From the NCBI GenBank assembly GCA_964542055.1, contig CAZITB010000027.1:1-26181 (forward strand): 26,181 nt of DNA, read 5' to 3'. Position 1 is the first letter of the stretch. Every line of letters begins with the position of its first letter. The notes under the pieces are model-generated. The model was not told the DNA's origin. It saw only the letters and a program-made list of their open reading frames with translations, and did not search any database. Both the position numbers and the translations under genes were made by a program. Shown piece by piece: positions 15,816-24,231 of the stretch. Source of the DNA: CAZITB01 sp964542055 (lineage in GTDB: Bacteria > Planctomycetota > Phycisphaerae > Sedimentisphaerales > CAMDDF01).

Positions 15816-16364
15816 ATGGAGAGAGTTTTAAATTTAAATATAAGCAAACCGATAGGATCGATATCATCGAGTCCGAGTCAATCTGATCATACATACGTTG
15901 ATAATTGGGCAGTTTTGAAGAAGCATTTAGATACTCACCTGGCAAGAATCGATTCGCTTTCCAGCGCATTGGCACAGGCCATAGAACATACTAACGACAT
16001 TGAACAGCAAATTATTGCACAATCGAGAGATGAAATAGCCAAGCTGGCTGTGGACATCGCTGAGATGATAATCGCAGATAAAATCTCGCGTGACGATTAT
16101 GATATTGAGAAAATTATATCTGAGTCCATTCGAGATATCGACGATAAAAGTGAGATCGAAGTTGAACTCAATGAGCATGACGAAAAGATCTGTCAGGACA
16201 TAATAAGCAAGGACCCGAACAGCCCACTCAAAAAGATAAAGATCAGTGCAGATAAGAGTATCGGGAAGGCTCAGTGCCGGGTCAAGACCCAAAATGGTAA
16301 AATTGAATCATTCTATAAAGAACAGCTTGAAAAGATTGCCCAGGCGTTAGATTTTAAAAAGTAA
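15816..16364 (+). CDS. fliH: Flagellar export ATPase regulator FliH
   Basis: FliH binds FliI and ties it to the C ring and export gate. The protein has 182 residues, with a polar N-terminus, a helical middle (IEQQIIAQSRDEIAKLAVDI then AEMIIADKIS) and the conserved end CRVKTQNGKIESFYKEQLEK (GxIDas.e.QL-like). It starts 2 bases after fliG, and its stop touches the fliI start, so the two are translated together. It is recognised by position and by this C-terminal pattern, as FliH proteins vary widely. Confidence 0.85.
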   Translation: MERVLNLNISKPIGSISSSPSQSDHTYVDNWAVLKKHLDTHLARIDSLSSALAQAIEHTNDIEQQIIAQSRDEIAKLAVDIAEMIIADKISRDDYDIEKIISESIRDIDDKSEIEVELNEHDEKICQDIISKDPNSPLKKIKISADKSIGKAQCRVKTQNGKIESFYKEQLEKIAQALDFKK

Positions 16365-17765
16365 ATGGAAGATTTAAACAAAAAACCTTTAATAGATTTC
16401 AGGAGCTTTAGAAGCAGATTGAATAGTCTAAAGCTCAGACCCTGTAAAGGCCGGGTAGTCAATATGTCAGGATTGACGATCGAATCCGAGGGCCCGGATA
16501 TCGGCATCGGTGCGATGTGTGACATTGAACTGCCTTCGAAGAAATTGATTCCGGCAGAAGTTGTGGGTTTTAAAAACGGCCATTTACTACTGATCCCAAT
16601 GGAAAGTATAGAAGGAATTTCACCAGGCAACCAGATTTTGGCACATCATAAACATCGCAACATCAATATCGATCGATCTATACTGGGCCGAGTTCTTGAC
16701 GGCATGGGAAATCCCATTGACGGCAAGGGGCCGCTGATTGGACGAGATATTATCGATCTGGATGCTAAAACGATACCGCCGCTTGGTCGGCAGAAAATAG
16801 ATTCACCGCTTTCCTTGGGTATTCGTTCTATCGATGGCCTTATAACATGCGGCAAGGGTCAGCGAATGGGAATATTCGCAGGAAGCGGCGTTGGTAAAAG
16901 TGTACTTTTGGGCGAAATAGCAAATTCAAGCCAGGCCCAGGTAAACGTTGTTGCATTAGTTGGTGAACGTGGACGAGAAGTACGCGAATTTCTAGAAGAG
17001 GACCTTGGCGAGGAAGGCTTGCAAAAGTCGGTGGTGGTGGTTGCAACTTCAGATTCGCCCGCAGTGCAAAGAGTTAAAGCCCCTTTTCTGGCGGCTGCAA
17101 TAGCAGAATATTTCAGGGACATGGGCAAAGATGTTCTGTTTATGATGGATTCTCTTACAAGAATGGCACAGGCACAAAGGGAGATCGGTTTATCGGTCGG
17201 CGAACCGCCTGCCACGAAGGGATACTGCCCGAGTGTTTTCGCGCAAATGCCGAAATTGATTGAACGGCTCGGTTGCGGAGAAACTGGAAGTATTACCGGC
17301 ATCTTGACAGTTCTGACCGAAGCCGATGACATAAACGACCCTATCGCTGACAGTGCCCGATCGCTGCTTGACGGACATATCGTTTTGTCCAGGCAGTTAG
17401 CATCGAGAGGCCATTACCCTGCGGTCGATATACTTTCGAGTGTTTCCAGGTTAATGCCGTCTGTTGCTAGTTCTCAGCATCTGGCATGTGCAAATAAAAT
17501 AAAAGAAATTTACGCGACTTATTCTGATGCTGAAGACCTTATAAATATCGGGGCATTTGCACCGGGCTCCAACAAAAGAATAGATGGATCGATAAATCTA
17601 ATCGACCAGATAAGGAATCTCCTTGTTCAGAAGGCTCAGGAAAGAACCGACTTTGAAGAGACTTTAGAGATGATATATCAAATCGCTGAGAAGTGGGATA
17701 GTCTTCTTGGGATTGATAAGCAAAAACAGTTGGAACAAAGAGCTTTGGAATTGACTAAAGGCTGA
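16365..17765 (+). CDS. fliI: Flagellum-specific export ATPase FliI
   Basis: FliI is the F1-beta-like ATPase of the flagellar type III export apparatus. The protein has 466 residues. It has Walker A GSGVGKS at 173-179, the GERGREVREF motif, Walker B DVLFMMDS at 256-263 with SLTRMAQAQREIGLSVGEPP after it, and GHYPAVDILSSVSRLMP. All the key residues are present and the length is normal. ATG 16365 follows the fliH stop with no gap. fliJ follows after 8 bases. Confidence 0.97.
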   Translation: MEDLNKKPLIDFRSFRSRLNSLKLRPCKGRVVNMSGLTIESEGPDIGIGAMCDIELPSKKLIPAEVVGFKNGHLLLIPMESIEGISPGNQILAHHKHRNINIDRSILGRVLDGMGNPIDGKGPLIGRDIIDLDAKTIPPLGRQKIDSPLSLGIRSIDGLITCGKGQRMGIFAGSGVGKSVLLGEIANSSQAQVNVVALVGERGREVREFLEEDLGEEGLQKSVVVVATSDSPAVQRVKAPFLAAAIAEYFRDMGKDVLFMMDSLTRMAQAQREIGLSVGEPPATKGYCPSVFAQMPKLIERLGCGETGSITGILTVLTEADDINDPIADSARSLLDGHIVLSRQLASRGHYPAVDILSSVSRLMPSVASSQHLACANKIKEIYATYSDAEDLINIGAFAPGSNKRIDGSINLIDQIRNLLVQKAQERTDFEETLEMIYQIAEKWDSLLGIDKQKQLEQRALELTKG

Positions 17766-17773
17766 GGTAAATT

Positions 17774-18220
17774 GTGAGATTTAAGTGGAACTTACAAAAA
17801 GTTTTAGATGTAAGAAAAACACAGGAACAGATATTAAAATCTGAACTTTTTAAATTAACTCAGCAGCAGTTGAATATTCAACAAAAAATAATTCTATTGC
17901 AAATGCAGATAAGAACTTCGGCTTCGAAACTGAAAGCTCTGCCTTTCGAACAGAGAATATCGAATCAAAGCAGCTTTTTGAGTTTTTCTTTTAAAATTGA
18001 GAATGATATAGAATCTTTCAATAACAAACTTCAAGAAATGGAAAAACAAAAGCAAAAAAAACTGCAGGAGCATATTCAGGCAAGGAAAAGTCGTAAATCG
18101 CTCGAAAAGCTGAAAGAAAAGAAATATCAGGAATTTATGTATCGGCAAAATAAGGCCGAGTTAAATTTTCTTGATGATTTGGTAAACACAAAATCAGCAA
18201 GAGAAAGAATGGGTTTATAG
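17774..18220 (+). CDS. fliJ: Flagellar export chaperone FliJ
   Basis: FliJ is the coiled-coil stalk that links the FliI ring to FlhA and helps load export substrates. The protein has 148 residues, normal length, starting at GTG 17774 with GAGGT upstream. It opens with the FliJ pattern FKWNLQKVLDVRKTQEQ and is then almost all charged/Gln-rich helix with heptad spacing up to ELNFLDDLV. Its position right after fliI supports the call. Confidence 0.9.
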   Translation: MRFKWNLQKVLDVRKTQEQILKSELFKLTQQQLNIQQKIILLQMQIRTSASKLKALPFEQRISNQSSFLSFSFKIENDIESFNNKLQEMEKQKQKKLQEHIQARKSRKSLEKLKEKKYQEFMYRQNKAELNFLDDLVNTKSARERMGL

Positions 18221-18231
18221 AAGGTAAAAAA

Positions 18232-18900
18232 ATGAATGTAAAAAAAATATTCATAATTTTAGTTGTAACAATACTAAGTTTTGGAGCTTCTTTCGGGATA
18301 TCCTGGTTTGTTAATTCCAAAAAACCATTGTCTCCGGAAAATGTAGCCCAGCCTATACAAGCGTCTTTGGAAACGCCAGCAGTAAAAGAAAATAACCCAT
18401 TGCAGCCTGAGCGAGCTGCGACCAGGTCACTGCCCGAGCGGAGATTGCTGAACCTGATCGAAGACGCGAGAAACAAAGTACGAGATTGTAAGCTTCGGGA
18501 AGATCAGCTGGATGAATATGAAAGCCAGCTTGAAATTACAAAGCAGAGTCTTTCTGATGATGTGAAGAAGTTATCAAATCTTTACGATCAGTTGTCAAGG
18601 CAGGTGCTCGAACTTAAAAAACAGCAGCAGATTCTCGATGAACGCATAGTTGAGATAAAGCAAGATGAATCGGAAAGACTAAAACAGCTTGCATCTGTGT
18701 ATGACAACATGGATGAAACATCTTCTGCAAGTATTTTTATAAACATGATTACCAATAATCAATTGGAAGATGCAGCGAAGATAGTTTTTTTTATGTCTGA
18801 TCGCAAGTCTGCGAAGGTTTTAGCCGAAATAACAAATGAAGAACCCACAGTGGCCAGGATTCTTTGCACAAAAATCAAAAACATAAAGGAAGAAAGTTAA
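18232..18900 (+). CDS. MotE-like flagellar protein
   Basis: A 222-residue membrane-anchored protein. It has one N-terminal membrane segment (about 5-25), a Pro-rich stretch, a long coiled coil (about 80-150) and a C-terminal helical domain: LASVYDNMDETSSASIFINM, LEDAAKIVFFMSDRKSAKVL, AEITNEE. That ending matches the MotE/MgtE-N-like domain (Y..M....A..I...L....A..IL..M..RKA..IL). MotE proteins in other bacteria act as chaperones or scaffolds for the stator MotB. Here the gene lies between fliJ and motA, which fits. It could equally be named as a FlbB/YlxF-type protein. Confidence 0.75.
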   Translation: MNVKKIFIILVVTILSFGASFGISWFVNSKKPLSPENVAQPIQASLETPAVKENNPLQPERAATRSLPERRLLNLIEDARNKVRDCKLREDQLDEYESQLEITKQSLSDDVKKLSNLYDQLSRQVLELKKQQQILDERIVEIKQDESERLKQLASVYDNMDETSSASIFINMITNNQLEDAAKIVFFMSDRKSAKVLAEITNEEPTVARILCTKIKNIKEES

Positions 18901-18902
18901 TA

Positions 18903-19673
18903 ATGGACATCGCAACATTAATCGGAATAACGCTGGGATTTATTACAATTGTTTTAAGCATCGCTTCTGGAGGCGGTGCATTAATGTTTATCCATGTTCC
19001 TTCTATGGCAATAGTTATCGGCGGTATGCTTTGTGCTACTCTTATGCATTTTTCGCTTGGGCAGTTTCTTTCAATATTCAATATTATCAAAAAGACGGTG
19101 TTGACCAAGAATCAATCTCCGAATGAACTTATTCAAAAAATGGTAAACTACGCAGCCATTAACAGGCGTGACGGTGCACTTGCTTTAGAGCAGGAAATAT
19201 CCAAGGCTAACGAACCATTTATCAAAAAGGGACTTCAAATGCTTGTAGATGGACAGGAGGAAGGGAATATAAGAACAATGCTGGGCCTGGAAATAGATTC
19301 TTTAGAGGAAAGACACTCTCTTGGAAAAAAAATCCTGGAATACATGGGCTCAGCAGCTCCGGCATTTGGAATGATCGGAACTTTGATCGGACTTATTCAG
19401 ATGCTTAGAAATTTGAGTTCACCTGAGGCTTTGGGTGAGGGTATGGCGGTGGCACTTATTACAACTTTTTACGGTGCCCTGATTTCAAACCTGGGATTTA
19501 TTCCGCTTGCCGGTAAACTTGGTATCTATTCGAAAAAAGAAATTCGGCTTATGGAAATGTCGGTCGAAGGTATATCTGCAATCGCTTCAGGTGAAAACCC
19601 GACGGTTGTTCGTGAGAAAATGCAGTCATTCCTGGCACCGAAACATCGTGAAGCAATGAAGGCAGCTGTATAA
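18903..19673 (+). CDS. motA: Flagellar motor stator protein MotA
   Basis: MotA forms the five-subunit ring of the proton or sodium driven stator. The protein has 256 residues from ATG 18903. The in-frame ATG at 18864 is rejected because it lies within the previous gene and adds a non-membrane 13-residue stretch. There are four membrane segments (about 5-22, 31-50, and two in the second half). The cytoplasmic loop has the NRRDGALALEQEI motif with the Arg and Glu that contact FliG. The second half has SAAPAFGMIGTLIGLIQML and GFIPLAGKL, with the two prolines important for torque. Two MotB genes follow immediately. Confidence 0.95.
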   Translation: MDIATLIGITLGFITIVLSIASGGGALMFIHVPSMAIVIGGMLCATLMHFSLGQFLSIFNIIKKTVLTKNQSPNELIQKMVNYAAINRRDGALALEQEISKANEPFIKKGLQMLVDGQEEGNIRTMLGLEIDSLEERHSLGKKILEYMGSAAPAFGMIGTLIGLIQMLRNLSSPEALGEGMAVALITTFYGALISNLGFIPLAGKLGIYSKKEIRLMEMSVEGISAIASGENPTVVREKMQSFLAPKHREAMKAAV

Positions 19674-19677
19674 TTCT

Positions 19678-20349
19678 ATGGCTAGAAATAAAAATAGAGA
19701 ACCAGAGCAGGAACCAGGAGCCCCTGAATGGATGGTGACATTCAGTGACTGCATGACTTTGCTGCTGACTTTTTTTGTTCTGCTTCTTAGCTTTACAACT
19801 TTCGATAAAGTCACTTTCGACGAACTTAGTGATACTTTTGGTGAGGCAATTCCCGGTGTTGACCCTTCAATCAATGAAAAGAAAAACACCTTCGTAGTGG
19901 CTCGGCCAAACAGAAAAGATGTAAAAGACAAAGGCTCTTTAACACCAACCGCAACAAAAAAGATAACTCAAAATACAATAAAGGAAACAGACCCTAAGAA
20001 TTTTAGAACTTTGCGGGTTTTTTCAATGCCTTCGCAAGAGGCCTTTCTTGCAAGCGGTAAAGCTCTTTCGCCCAAAGCAAAGGAAACTCTCGACCTTATG
20101 GCACAGTTTATTGATAAAATGCCAAGCAGAGTAGTCATTTGCGAAACCGGACCTGGATCGCAAAATTCCAGTCCTTTTTTTGGATATCCCAGGGCTTTCG
20201 AAATTATGCTGTATCTCAAATCAAAGGGTGTGCCCGAGAATTTAATGAATATAACTCAAACGAATACGATAAATCAAAACTCGTGGACCCGCCTTAGAGA
20301 CAGGCAAGTTCAGATAACTTTGCTGGAAAGACAGATTCATGAGCACTAG
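19678..20349 (+). CDS. motB: MotB-type stator protein, first copy
   Basis: MotB dimerises inside the MotA ring, carries the ion-binding Asp and anchors the stator to peptidoglycan. The protein has 223 residues. The single membrane segment is WMVTFSDCMTLLLTFFVLLL with the ion-binding Asp24. A linker and an OmpA-like domain follow (about 105-220). That domain is divergent: the usual GHTD is replaced by ETGPGSQ, although an Arg remains in YPRAFEIMLYLKSKG. It starts 4 bases after motA and overlaps the second motB by 11 bases. Weak cell-wall binding, or binding only together with the second copy, is inference. Confidence 0.88.
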   Translation: MARNKNREPEQEPGAPEWMVTFSDCMTLLLTFFVLLLSFTTFDKVTFDELSDTFGEAIPGVDPSINEKKNTFVVARPNRKDVKDKGSLTPTATKKITQNTIKETDPKNFRTLRVFSMPSQEAFLASGKALSPKAKETLDLMAQFIDKMPSRVVICETGPGSQNSSPFFGYPRAFEIMLYLKSKGVPENLMNITQTNTINQNSWTRLRDRQVQITLLERQIHEH

Positions 20350-21061
20350 AGAGAAGAAACCTCAAGCAGCTCCGGCATCAGTGCCAAGCTATATCGTAAC
20401 TTTTTCTGATATGGTTACGCTGCTGTTGACTTTTTTTGTTCTCTTGCTTTCGATGTCCACAGATAGCGATCCCGTCAAATATAAGGTCGGACAGCAAGCC
20501 TTCAAACGGTCATTAGAAAATTTTGGGCTGAGGGGAATTTTATATACCTTAAGCTCTTCCAAAAATTTTTCACAGGATATGATGACATACCCAATTGACA
20601 ATAAAGAAGATGAGCAACAGCTTACACCGACAAATACGCATGAAGAACAGATTCGCAGGATTTTTACTCAGATAAATCAAAACATGAAAGTACGGCCAAG
20701 CCAGATAAAGGGCAAGCTGTTGGAGCTTTTGACGCCACGAATTACATTTAACTCTAGCAGCAGTGAGCTTACAAACGAACATGAAAACAGGCTTTCTGAA
20801 ATATGCACAGAACTGACACTAACAGCAAATGATTCTTCCAGAACTATTTATGTGGTAGGTCTTGCACCGGATCAGTATGGTCAGGATAAATGGGTCATAG
20901 CAGCTAAAAGAGCAAAAAATGCCGCTGACTTTTTAGAGTCAAAGCTTCCACCCGGCTCTAAAGTTTACTCGTGGGGAACCGCAGACCCATCCGAATGGAT
21001 AACTTCTTCAGGGGCTAAAGATGTGGCTTCGGACATAATAATTTCTGTGTTGGACCGCTAA
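20339..21061 (+). CDS. motB: MotB-type stator protein, second copy
   Basis: A 240-residue paralogue of the preceding gene. The membrane segment YIVTFSDMVTLLLTFFVLLL carries Asp24 at the same position. The OmpA-like domain (about 125-235) has ITFNSSSSELTNEHENRL and the typical AAKRAKNAADFLESK, but GLAPDQ where GHTD is usual. The two copies are alike in the membrane part and strongly diverged outside. The start ATG overlaps the end of the first copy by 11 bases, so the two are probably made in equal amount. It is the last gene of the rightward operon. No clear terminator was found in the 53 bases before the convergent gene at 21115. Confidence 0.88.
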   Translation: MSTREKKPQAAPASVPSYIVTFSDMVTLLLTFFVLLLSMSTDSDPVKYKVGQQAFKRSLENFGLRGILYTLSSSKNFSQDMMTYPIDNKEDEQQLTPTNTHEEQIRRIFTQINQNMKVRPSQIKGKLLELLTPRITFNSSSSELTNEHENRLSEICTELTLTANDSSRTIYVVGLAPDQYGQDKWVIAAKRAKNAADFLESKLPPGSKVYSWGTADPSEWITSSGAKDVASDIIISVLDR

Positions 21062-21114
21062 ATTCCTGCTATTTTGAAATTACAAAAACTTCAAGCCATT
21101 CAAACTTATTACAA

Positions 21115-22146
21115 CTATTTCAGATAGATGTTTTTTGTGATCTTTCGGCAAAAGTTTAAATATTCAGCCCAGATCGTTTCGTAGTCATCGCCTATATATA
21201 TTTCAAAAAGCTCGCGCGACATAACCGCGTTCGTTCCGCCGGTCATCATAAGATTCCTGTCTGCTGCCATTTTGCGGGCAGTTTCATTTAACGGCCAGCT
21301 TCCCTTGATTGCGCCCATCAACATAGCATTATAATTCGGCAGTCTCTTGCAGTAATTCGATTCCCGCAAAAACCGTACAAGCGAATACATTTGAGCGTAA
21401 TAAAAAGCCGAATCTTTCTGGTCACCACTAAAAAGCACCTGTCCCGGGTTTGTCATGATTAGCTGCTCTATCGGCATCATCCGCCCTTCCATCAAAGCCA
21501 GCTTTAAACCACCAAGCCGGTTTAAATTTTTGGCTGGTGTAAATTGAAAAAAACCGCTTCTATACCGGCTCTGTTCGAAATGCATTGCTATACCCTCATC
21601 AAGCCAGCTCGGCAGTCGATATTTAAAATGCCTGCTGGAAAACTGGTGCCAGCCTTCGTGGCCCAGTACCGAAAACGTCTGCTTTCTCCCTATATTATAA
21701 GCGACACAGGCTCCATTGAGATAATATGCACCTTTATCAATTTTCAGATAAATTTCGGAATATTCGCCGGTAAATTTTTTGGTAAATTTTTCCCATTGTT
21801 CTCTGTCTGCGAATAAGTAAACCTCAAACAAAGTTTCGCTGCTTACTGGCTCAGGCAACTGTTTCTGATATCCTTTATATGCAGATTCAACAAACCCGGG
21901 CACCTGCCGAAGCATCAAGGGATCTCTAAGGGTGGTATATATCCGGTAATTATTCGTTTCAACAACCAGCCCCTTGCCGAAATCGCTGTTCCAGTCATTT
22001 ATGTTTTTGACTGCCGGCTCATCTGAAAGATATTTTATTAACCCGGAATTTCTATCCAAACCTGATGCTGATTTTTCTACCTTTTCAACTTCTCCACAAC
22101 CGACAATTATTATACTTATTAAAAAAAACAGAATATTTTTTTTCAT
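21115..22146 (-). CDS. Lipoprotein zinc metalloprotease, DUF1570-like
   Basis: A 343-residue lipoprotein. The start at 22146 is chosen because the signal MKKNILFFLISIIIVGC with lipidated Cys17 begins there and CAGGTG lies upstream; the in-frame 22236 adds 30 polar residues. The zinc site is H163-E-G-W-H167 (LGHEGWHQFS), followed by Glu184 in LPSWLDEGIAMHFE, the arrangement of gluzincin peptidases. Families of this kind with a ...HE..H..........P.WL.EG.A motif (DUF1570) are common in planctomycetes. It is predicted to sit in the envelope and cut proteins or peptides; substrate unknown. It follows the zinc-ribbon gene after a 121-base gap, so it may have its own promoter. Confidence 0.8.
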   Translation of the reverse strand: MKKNILFFLISIIIVGCGEVEKVEKSASGLDRNSGLIKYLSDEPAVKNINDWNSDFGKGLVVETNNYRIYTTLRDPLMLRQVPGFVESAYKGYQKQLPEPVSSETLFEVYLFADREQWEKFTKKFTGEYSEIYLKIDKGAYYLNGACVAYNIGRKQTFSVLGHEGWHQFSSRHFKYRLPSWLDEGIAMHFEQSRYRSGFFQFTPAKNLNRLGGLKLALMEGRMMPIEQLIMTNPGQVLFSGDQKDSAFYYAQMYSLVRFLRESNYCKRLPNYNAMLMGAIKGSWPLNETARKMAADRNLMMTGGTNAVMSRELFEIYIGDDYETIWAEYLNFCRKITKNIYLK

Positions 22147-22267
22147 TTGACACCTGATCAGGGCTTGCTGAATAAGCATTTTTTTGTCATCCTGCTCAGG
22201 CTGCGACTGGCATATTTTGCCATTGTAAAACAACAACTTCCGACTTATTCATCGAGTCCTACGAGTC

Positions 22268-22660
22268 CTAATTGTATTGTTCCATTTGACTGAAGCCGCA
22301 TTCGGGGCATCTGTCAGGGTATTCTCTATCTCTCGATTGACCAAAAACATAGATCGCTTCGCACTCTGTGCATTTTTGGGCACGATAACAAGTTTCTTTG
22401 CCGCATTTTGGACATTCAATTGGTGTTGGTTGGCCCGGCATGGGCATCATCATTGAGTCGGGATTATCCATCATAATTTCGCGATATTCATCGGCTTCGA
22501 TTTCAAAGCCACCGCAATCGGTACAATATAAAGCTACGTCGGCGTTAGCTGCAGGAGCTTGAGCACCGCCGAAAATGGTACGATAGAAGACAAATCCCGC
22601 GACTAAAACACTTACTACAGTCAAGCCAATTGCTAAATATTTTTTAGTTTCATCTGTCAT
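22268..22660 (-). CDS. Membrane protein with paired-cysteine zinc ribbons, unknown function
   Basis: A 130-residue protein from ATG 22660, with AAAGGA 7 bases upstream (the in-frame ATG at 22675 has no such site). One membrane segment (about 8-26) is followed by a soluble part with four CxxC pairs: 46/49, 83/86, 97/100 and 118/121, plus Cys91. The pairs sit in CTDCGG, CPKCGK, CTEC and CPECG, so two zinc ribbons are likely. A Met/Pro-rich loop (NPDSMMMPMPGQP) lies between the first and second pair. No known enzyme motif is seen. It directly follows the CBM9-like lipoprotein gene and probably shares its transcript. Confidence 0.7.
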   Translation of the reverse strand: MTDETKKYLAIGLTVVSVLVAGFVFYRTIFGGAQAPAANADVALYCTDCGGFEIEADEYREIMMDNPDSMMMPMPGQPTPIECPKCGKETCYRAQKCTECEAIYVFGQSRDREYPDRCPECGFSQMEQYN

Positions 22661-22678
22661 TTTGATTCCTTTCAATTT

Positions 22679-23437
22679 TTATTTTATAAGTTGCAGTTTA
22701 GCAAATTCTTCGGTTAAGTGATAAGATGTTTTTGAAAGCTGCGGGGTCATACTGAGTTCTTTAGTATCCAAACCTCCGAAATAATTGTAACGGCCAACAA
22801 GTACCGTCCATTTTTGGCTAGGACCGAATTTATATCCCTTAGCTTCTAAATCTTTAATCGGGACCGCCATCTCCGCGGTCCAGCCAATATCGGTGTCCTG
22901 TGAACTGTTAAGAGTTCCATTAATCTTAGCTGCGACTTTAAGCCCACATGAATAATTTTCAAATATTTCAGGATTTTTTAAAGCAGCTTTTGATGGAAAA
23001 AAGAAACTGGTTTTCTTGCCCGCTGGTGTTACATATAATTCCCAGTAATAAGGCTGCTCCGCGGGTTTCAGGAACAATTCGCACACATCTCCATATCTAT
23101 AATGATGCATTTGATCTTTATCGCCCTGAGCTATGATATCAGAGTCCTTCAAATCAGCAGCAAGATAGAAATACTGCTCATCCCATGCAAACTTTACACA
23201 GCCGCCTTCCTTTAGAGTCTCTCCGGCATCAGCCTTATCTTTTGAAAGATATAATGGGTATGATGGCGCAGTTTGCCATATCTGATCATCTAATTTGCCA
23301 TCTATTTTTACTGGTTTATCAGTGTAAACGGCTTTGTACACCTGGGACATTGCAAACTCCTGATTATTCAATTCGCTAACACAACCTGAAACAGTCAAAC
23401 CTATAACTAATATGATAGTTAGCTTCAAAATGTTCAT
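22679..23437 (-). CDS. Lipoprotein with CBM9-like carbohydrate-binding domain
   Basis: A 252-residue lipoprotein. The start at 23437 has GAAAGGG upstream; the in-frame ATG 23452 overlaps the previous stop but lacks a ribosome site. The signal ends at Cys19 (LTVSGC). The rest (about 38-250) looks like a family 9 carbohydrate-binding module or sugar-binding beta sandwich: VKIDGKLDDQIWQTAPSYPL, FAWDEQYFYLAADLKDSDI, YRYGDVCELFLKP, YYWELYVTPAGKK, GWTAEMAVPIKDL. It may hold glycans at the cell surface. It follows the PIG-L gene at once in the same operon, which fits sugar handling. Confidence 0.8.
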   Translation of the reverse strand: MNILKLTIILVIGLTVSGCVSELNNQEFAMSQVYKAVYTDKPVKIDGKLDDQIWQTAPSYPLYLSKDKADAGETLKEGGCVKFAWDEQYFYLAADLKDSDIIAQGDKDQMHHYRYGDVCELFLKPAEQPYYWELYVTPAGKKTSFFFPSKAALKNPEIFENYSCGLKVAAKINGTLNSSQDTDIGWTAEMAVPIKDLEAKGYKFGPSQKWTVLVGRYNYFGGLDTKELSMTPQLSKTSYHLTEEFAKLQLIK

Positions 23438-23451
23438 AAAAAGCCCTTTCA

Positions 23452-24216
23452 TTAGGATAATATATACGATTTTAATATCTCAGTCAATAGATTATCGTCC
23501 GGGCCGCAAAAACCGAAATGGCTGTGCCTTACCCACCCTTCAGCATATTCAAACTTGCCGCTTAGTTTACCTACTTCTCTGGACATATCTTTCAATGTGA
23601 TTAGATAAGCATCCATACCCTGGCTGACATCAAGCCATTCTTTCTGGCTTTTATGCTTGGCGAGCATTTCCATTTTATTTTCAACGAACTGTTCAACATC
23701 TACATAAAAATCCGCTGTAACTGGATTTCTCAATTGGTCGGTAAGTCCGTATGGCAAACTATGATATAATGCCACTTTTTTACTGATTGGTTTTATATCA
23801 GGCTCAACTGGGAAATTTTTCATACCTCTGCAAAAAGCCGCTGTAACAACTGTTCTGCAGGTATTGATATGATCTTCCATGTATTCGTGAGGATATTGTG
23901 TCAAAATTATATCCGGTTGTACCTGGCGGATTTTTGAACAGAGTTTAGAGATAATTCGATTATCATAAAAAATCTCAAGATCATTGACGAGACTGTCATG
24001 AAAAGTGGCGCCAAGGTATTTGCAAGCCTGTTTAGATTCTTCTCTGCGTATTTCAACAATTTCTTCGATCGAATGCCTGTCTGTGCCGCAGCAACCGTTT
24101 GCGACATTCATGTAATGAATATCGCAGCCTGCCTCTTTTAATCTAAACAGTGTCCCCGACATCATAAATTCGATATCATCAGGATGAGCTGCTATAGCAA
24201 ATATGGTTTTTTTCAT
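23452..24216 (-). CDS. PIG-L family deacetylase
   Basis: PIG-L/LmbE enzymes are zinc-dependent deacetylases that remove acetyl groups from N-acetyl sugars and related compounds. The protein has 254 residues. The zinc motif AAHPDD is at 9-14 with IEF after it, and a second metal-site segment is YPHEYMEDHINT (about 108-119, His116). No signal peptide is seen, so it acts in the cytoplasm. CGGAG precedes ATG 24216, 15 bases after the NagB-like gene. The pairing with a glucosamine-6-phosphate deaminase-like gene suggests that it deacetylates the amino sugar that the partner acts on. The substrate itself cannot be read from the sequence. Confidence 0.9.
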   Translation of the reverse strand: MKKTIFAIAAHPDDIEFMMSGTLFRLKEAGCDIHYMNVANGCCGTDRHSIEEIVEIRREESKQACKYLGATFHDSLVNDLEIFYDNRIISKLCSKIRQVQPDIILTQYPHEYMEDHINTCRTVVTAAFCRGMKNFPVEPDIKPISKKVALYHSLPYGLTDQLRNPVTADFYVDVEQFVENKMEMLAKHKSQKEWLDVSQGMDAYLITLKDMSREVGKLSGKFEYAEGWVRHSHFGFCGPDDNLLTEILKSYILS

Positions 24217-24231
24217 CTGTATTTCTCCGAT

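Noticed and set aside
16859..17332. 157-residue minus-strand reading frame opposite fliI
   Set aside because: It lies wholly inside a well-conserved fliI and has a Ser/Thr/Arg-rich shadow composition.
21062..21114. Terminator between the second motB and the metalloprotease gene
   Set aside because: Only weak AT-rich pairing (around TTGAAG/TTTCAA) without a GC stem was found, so no terminator is called.
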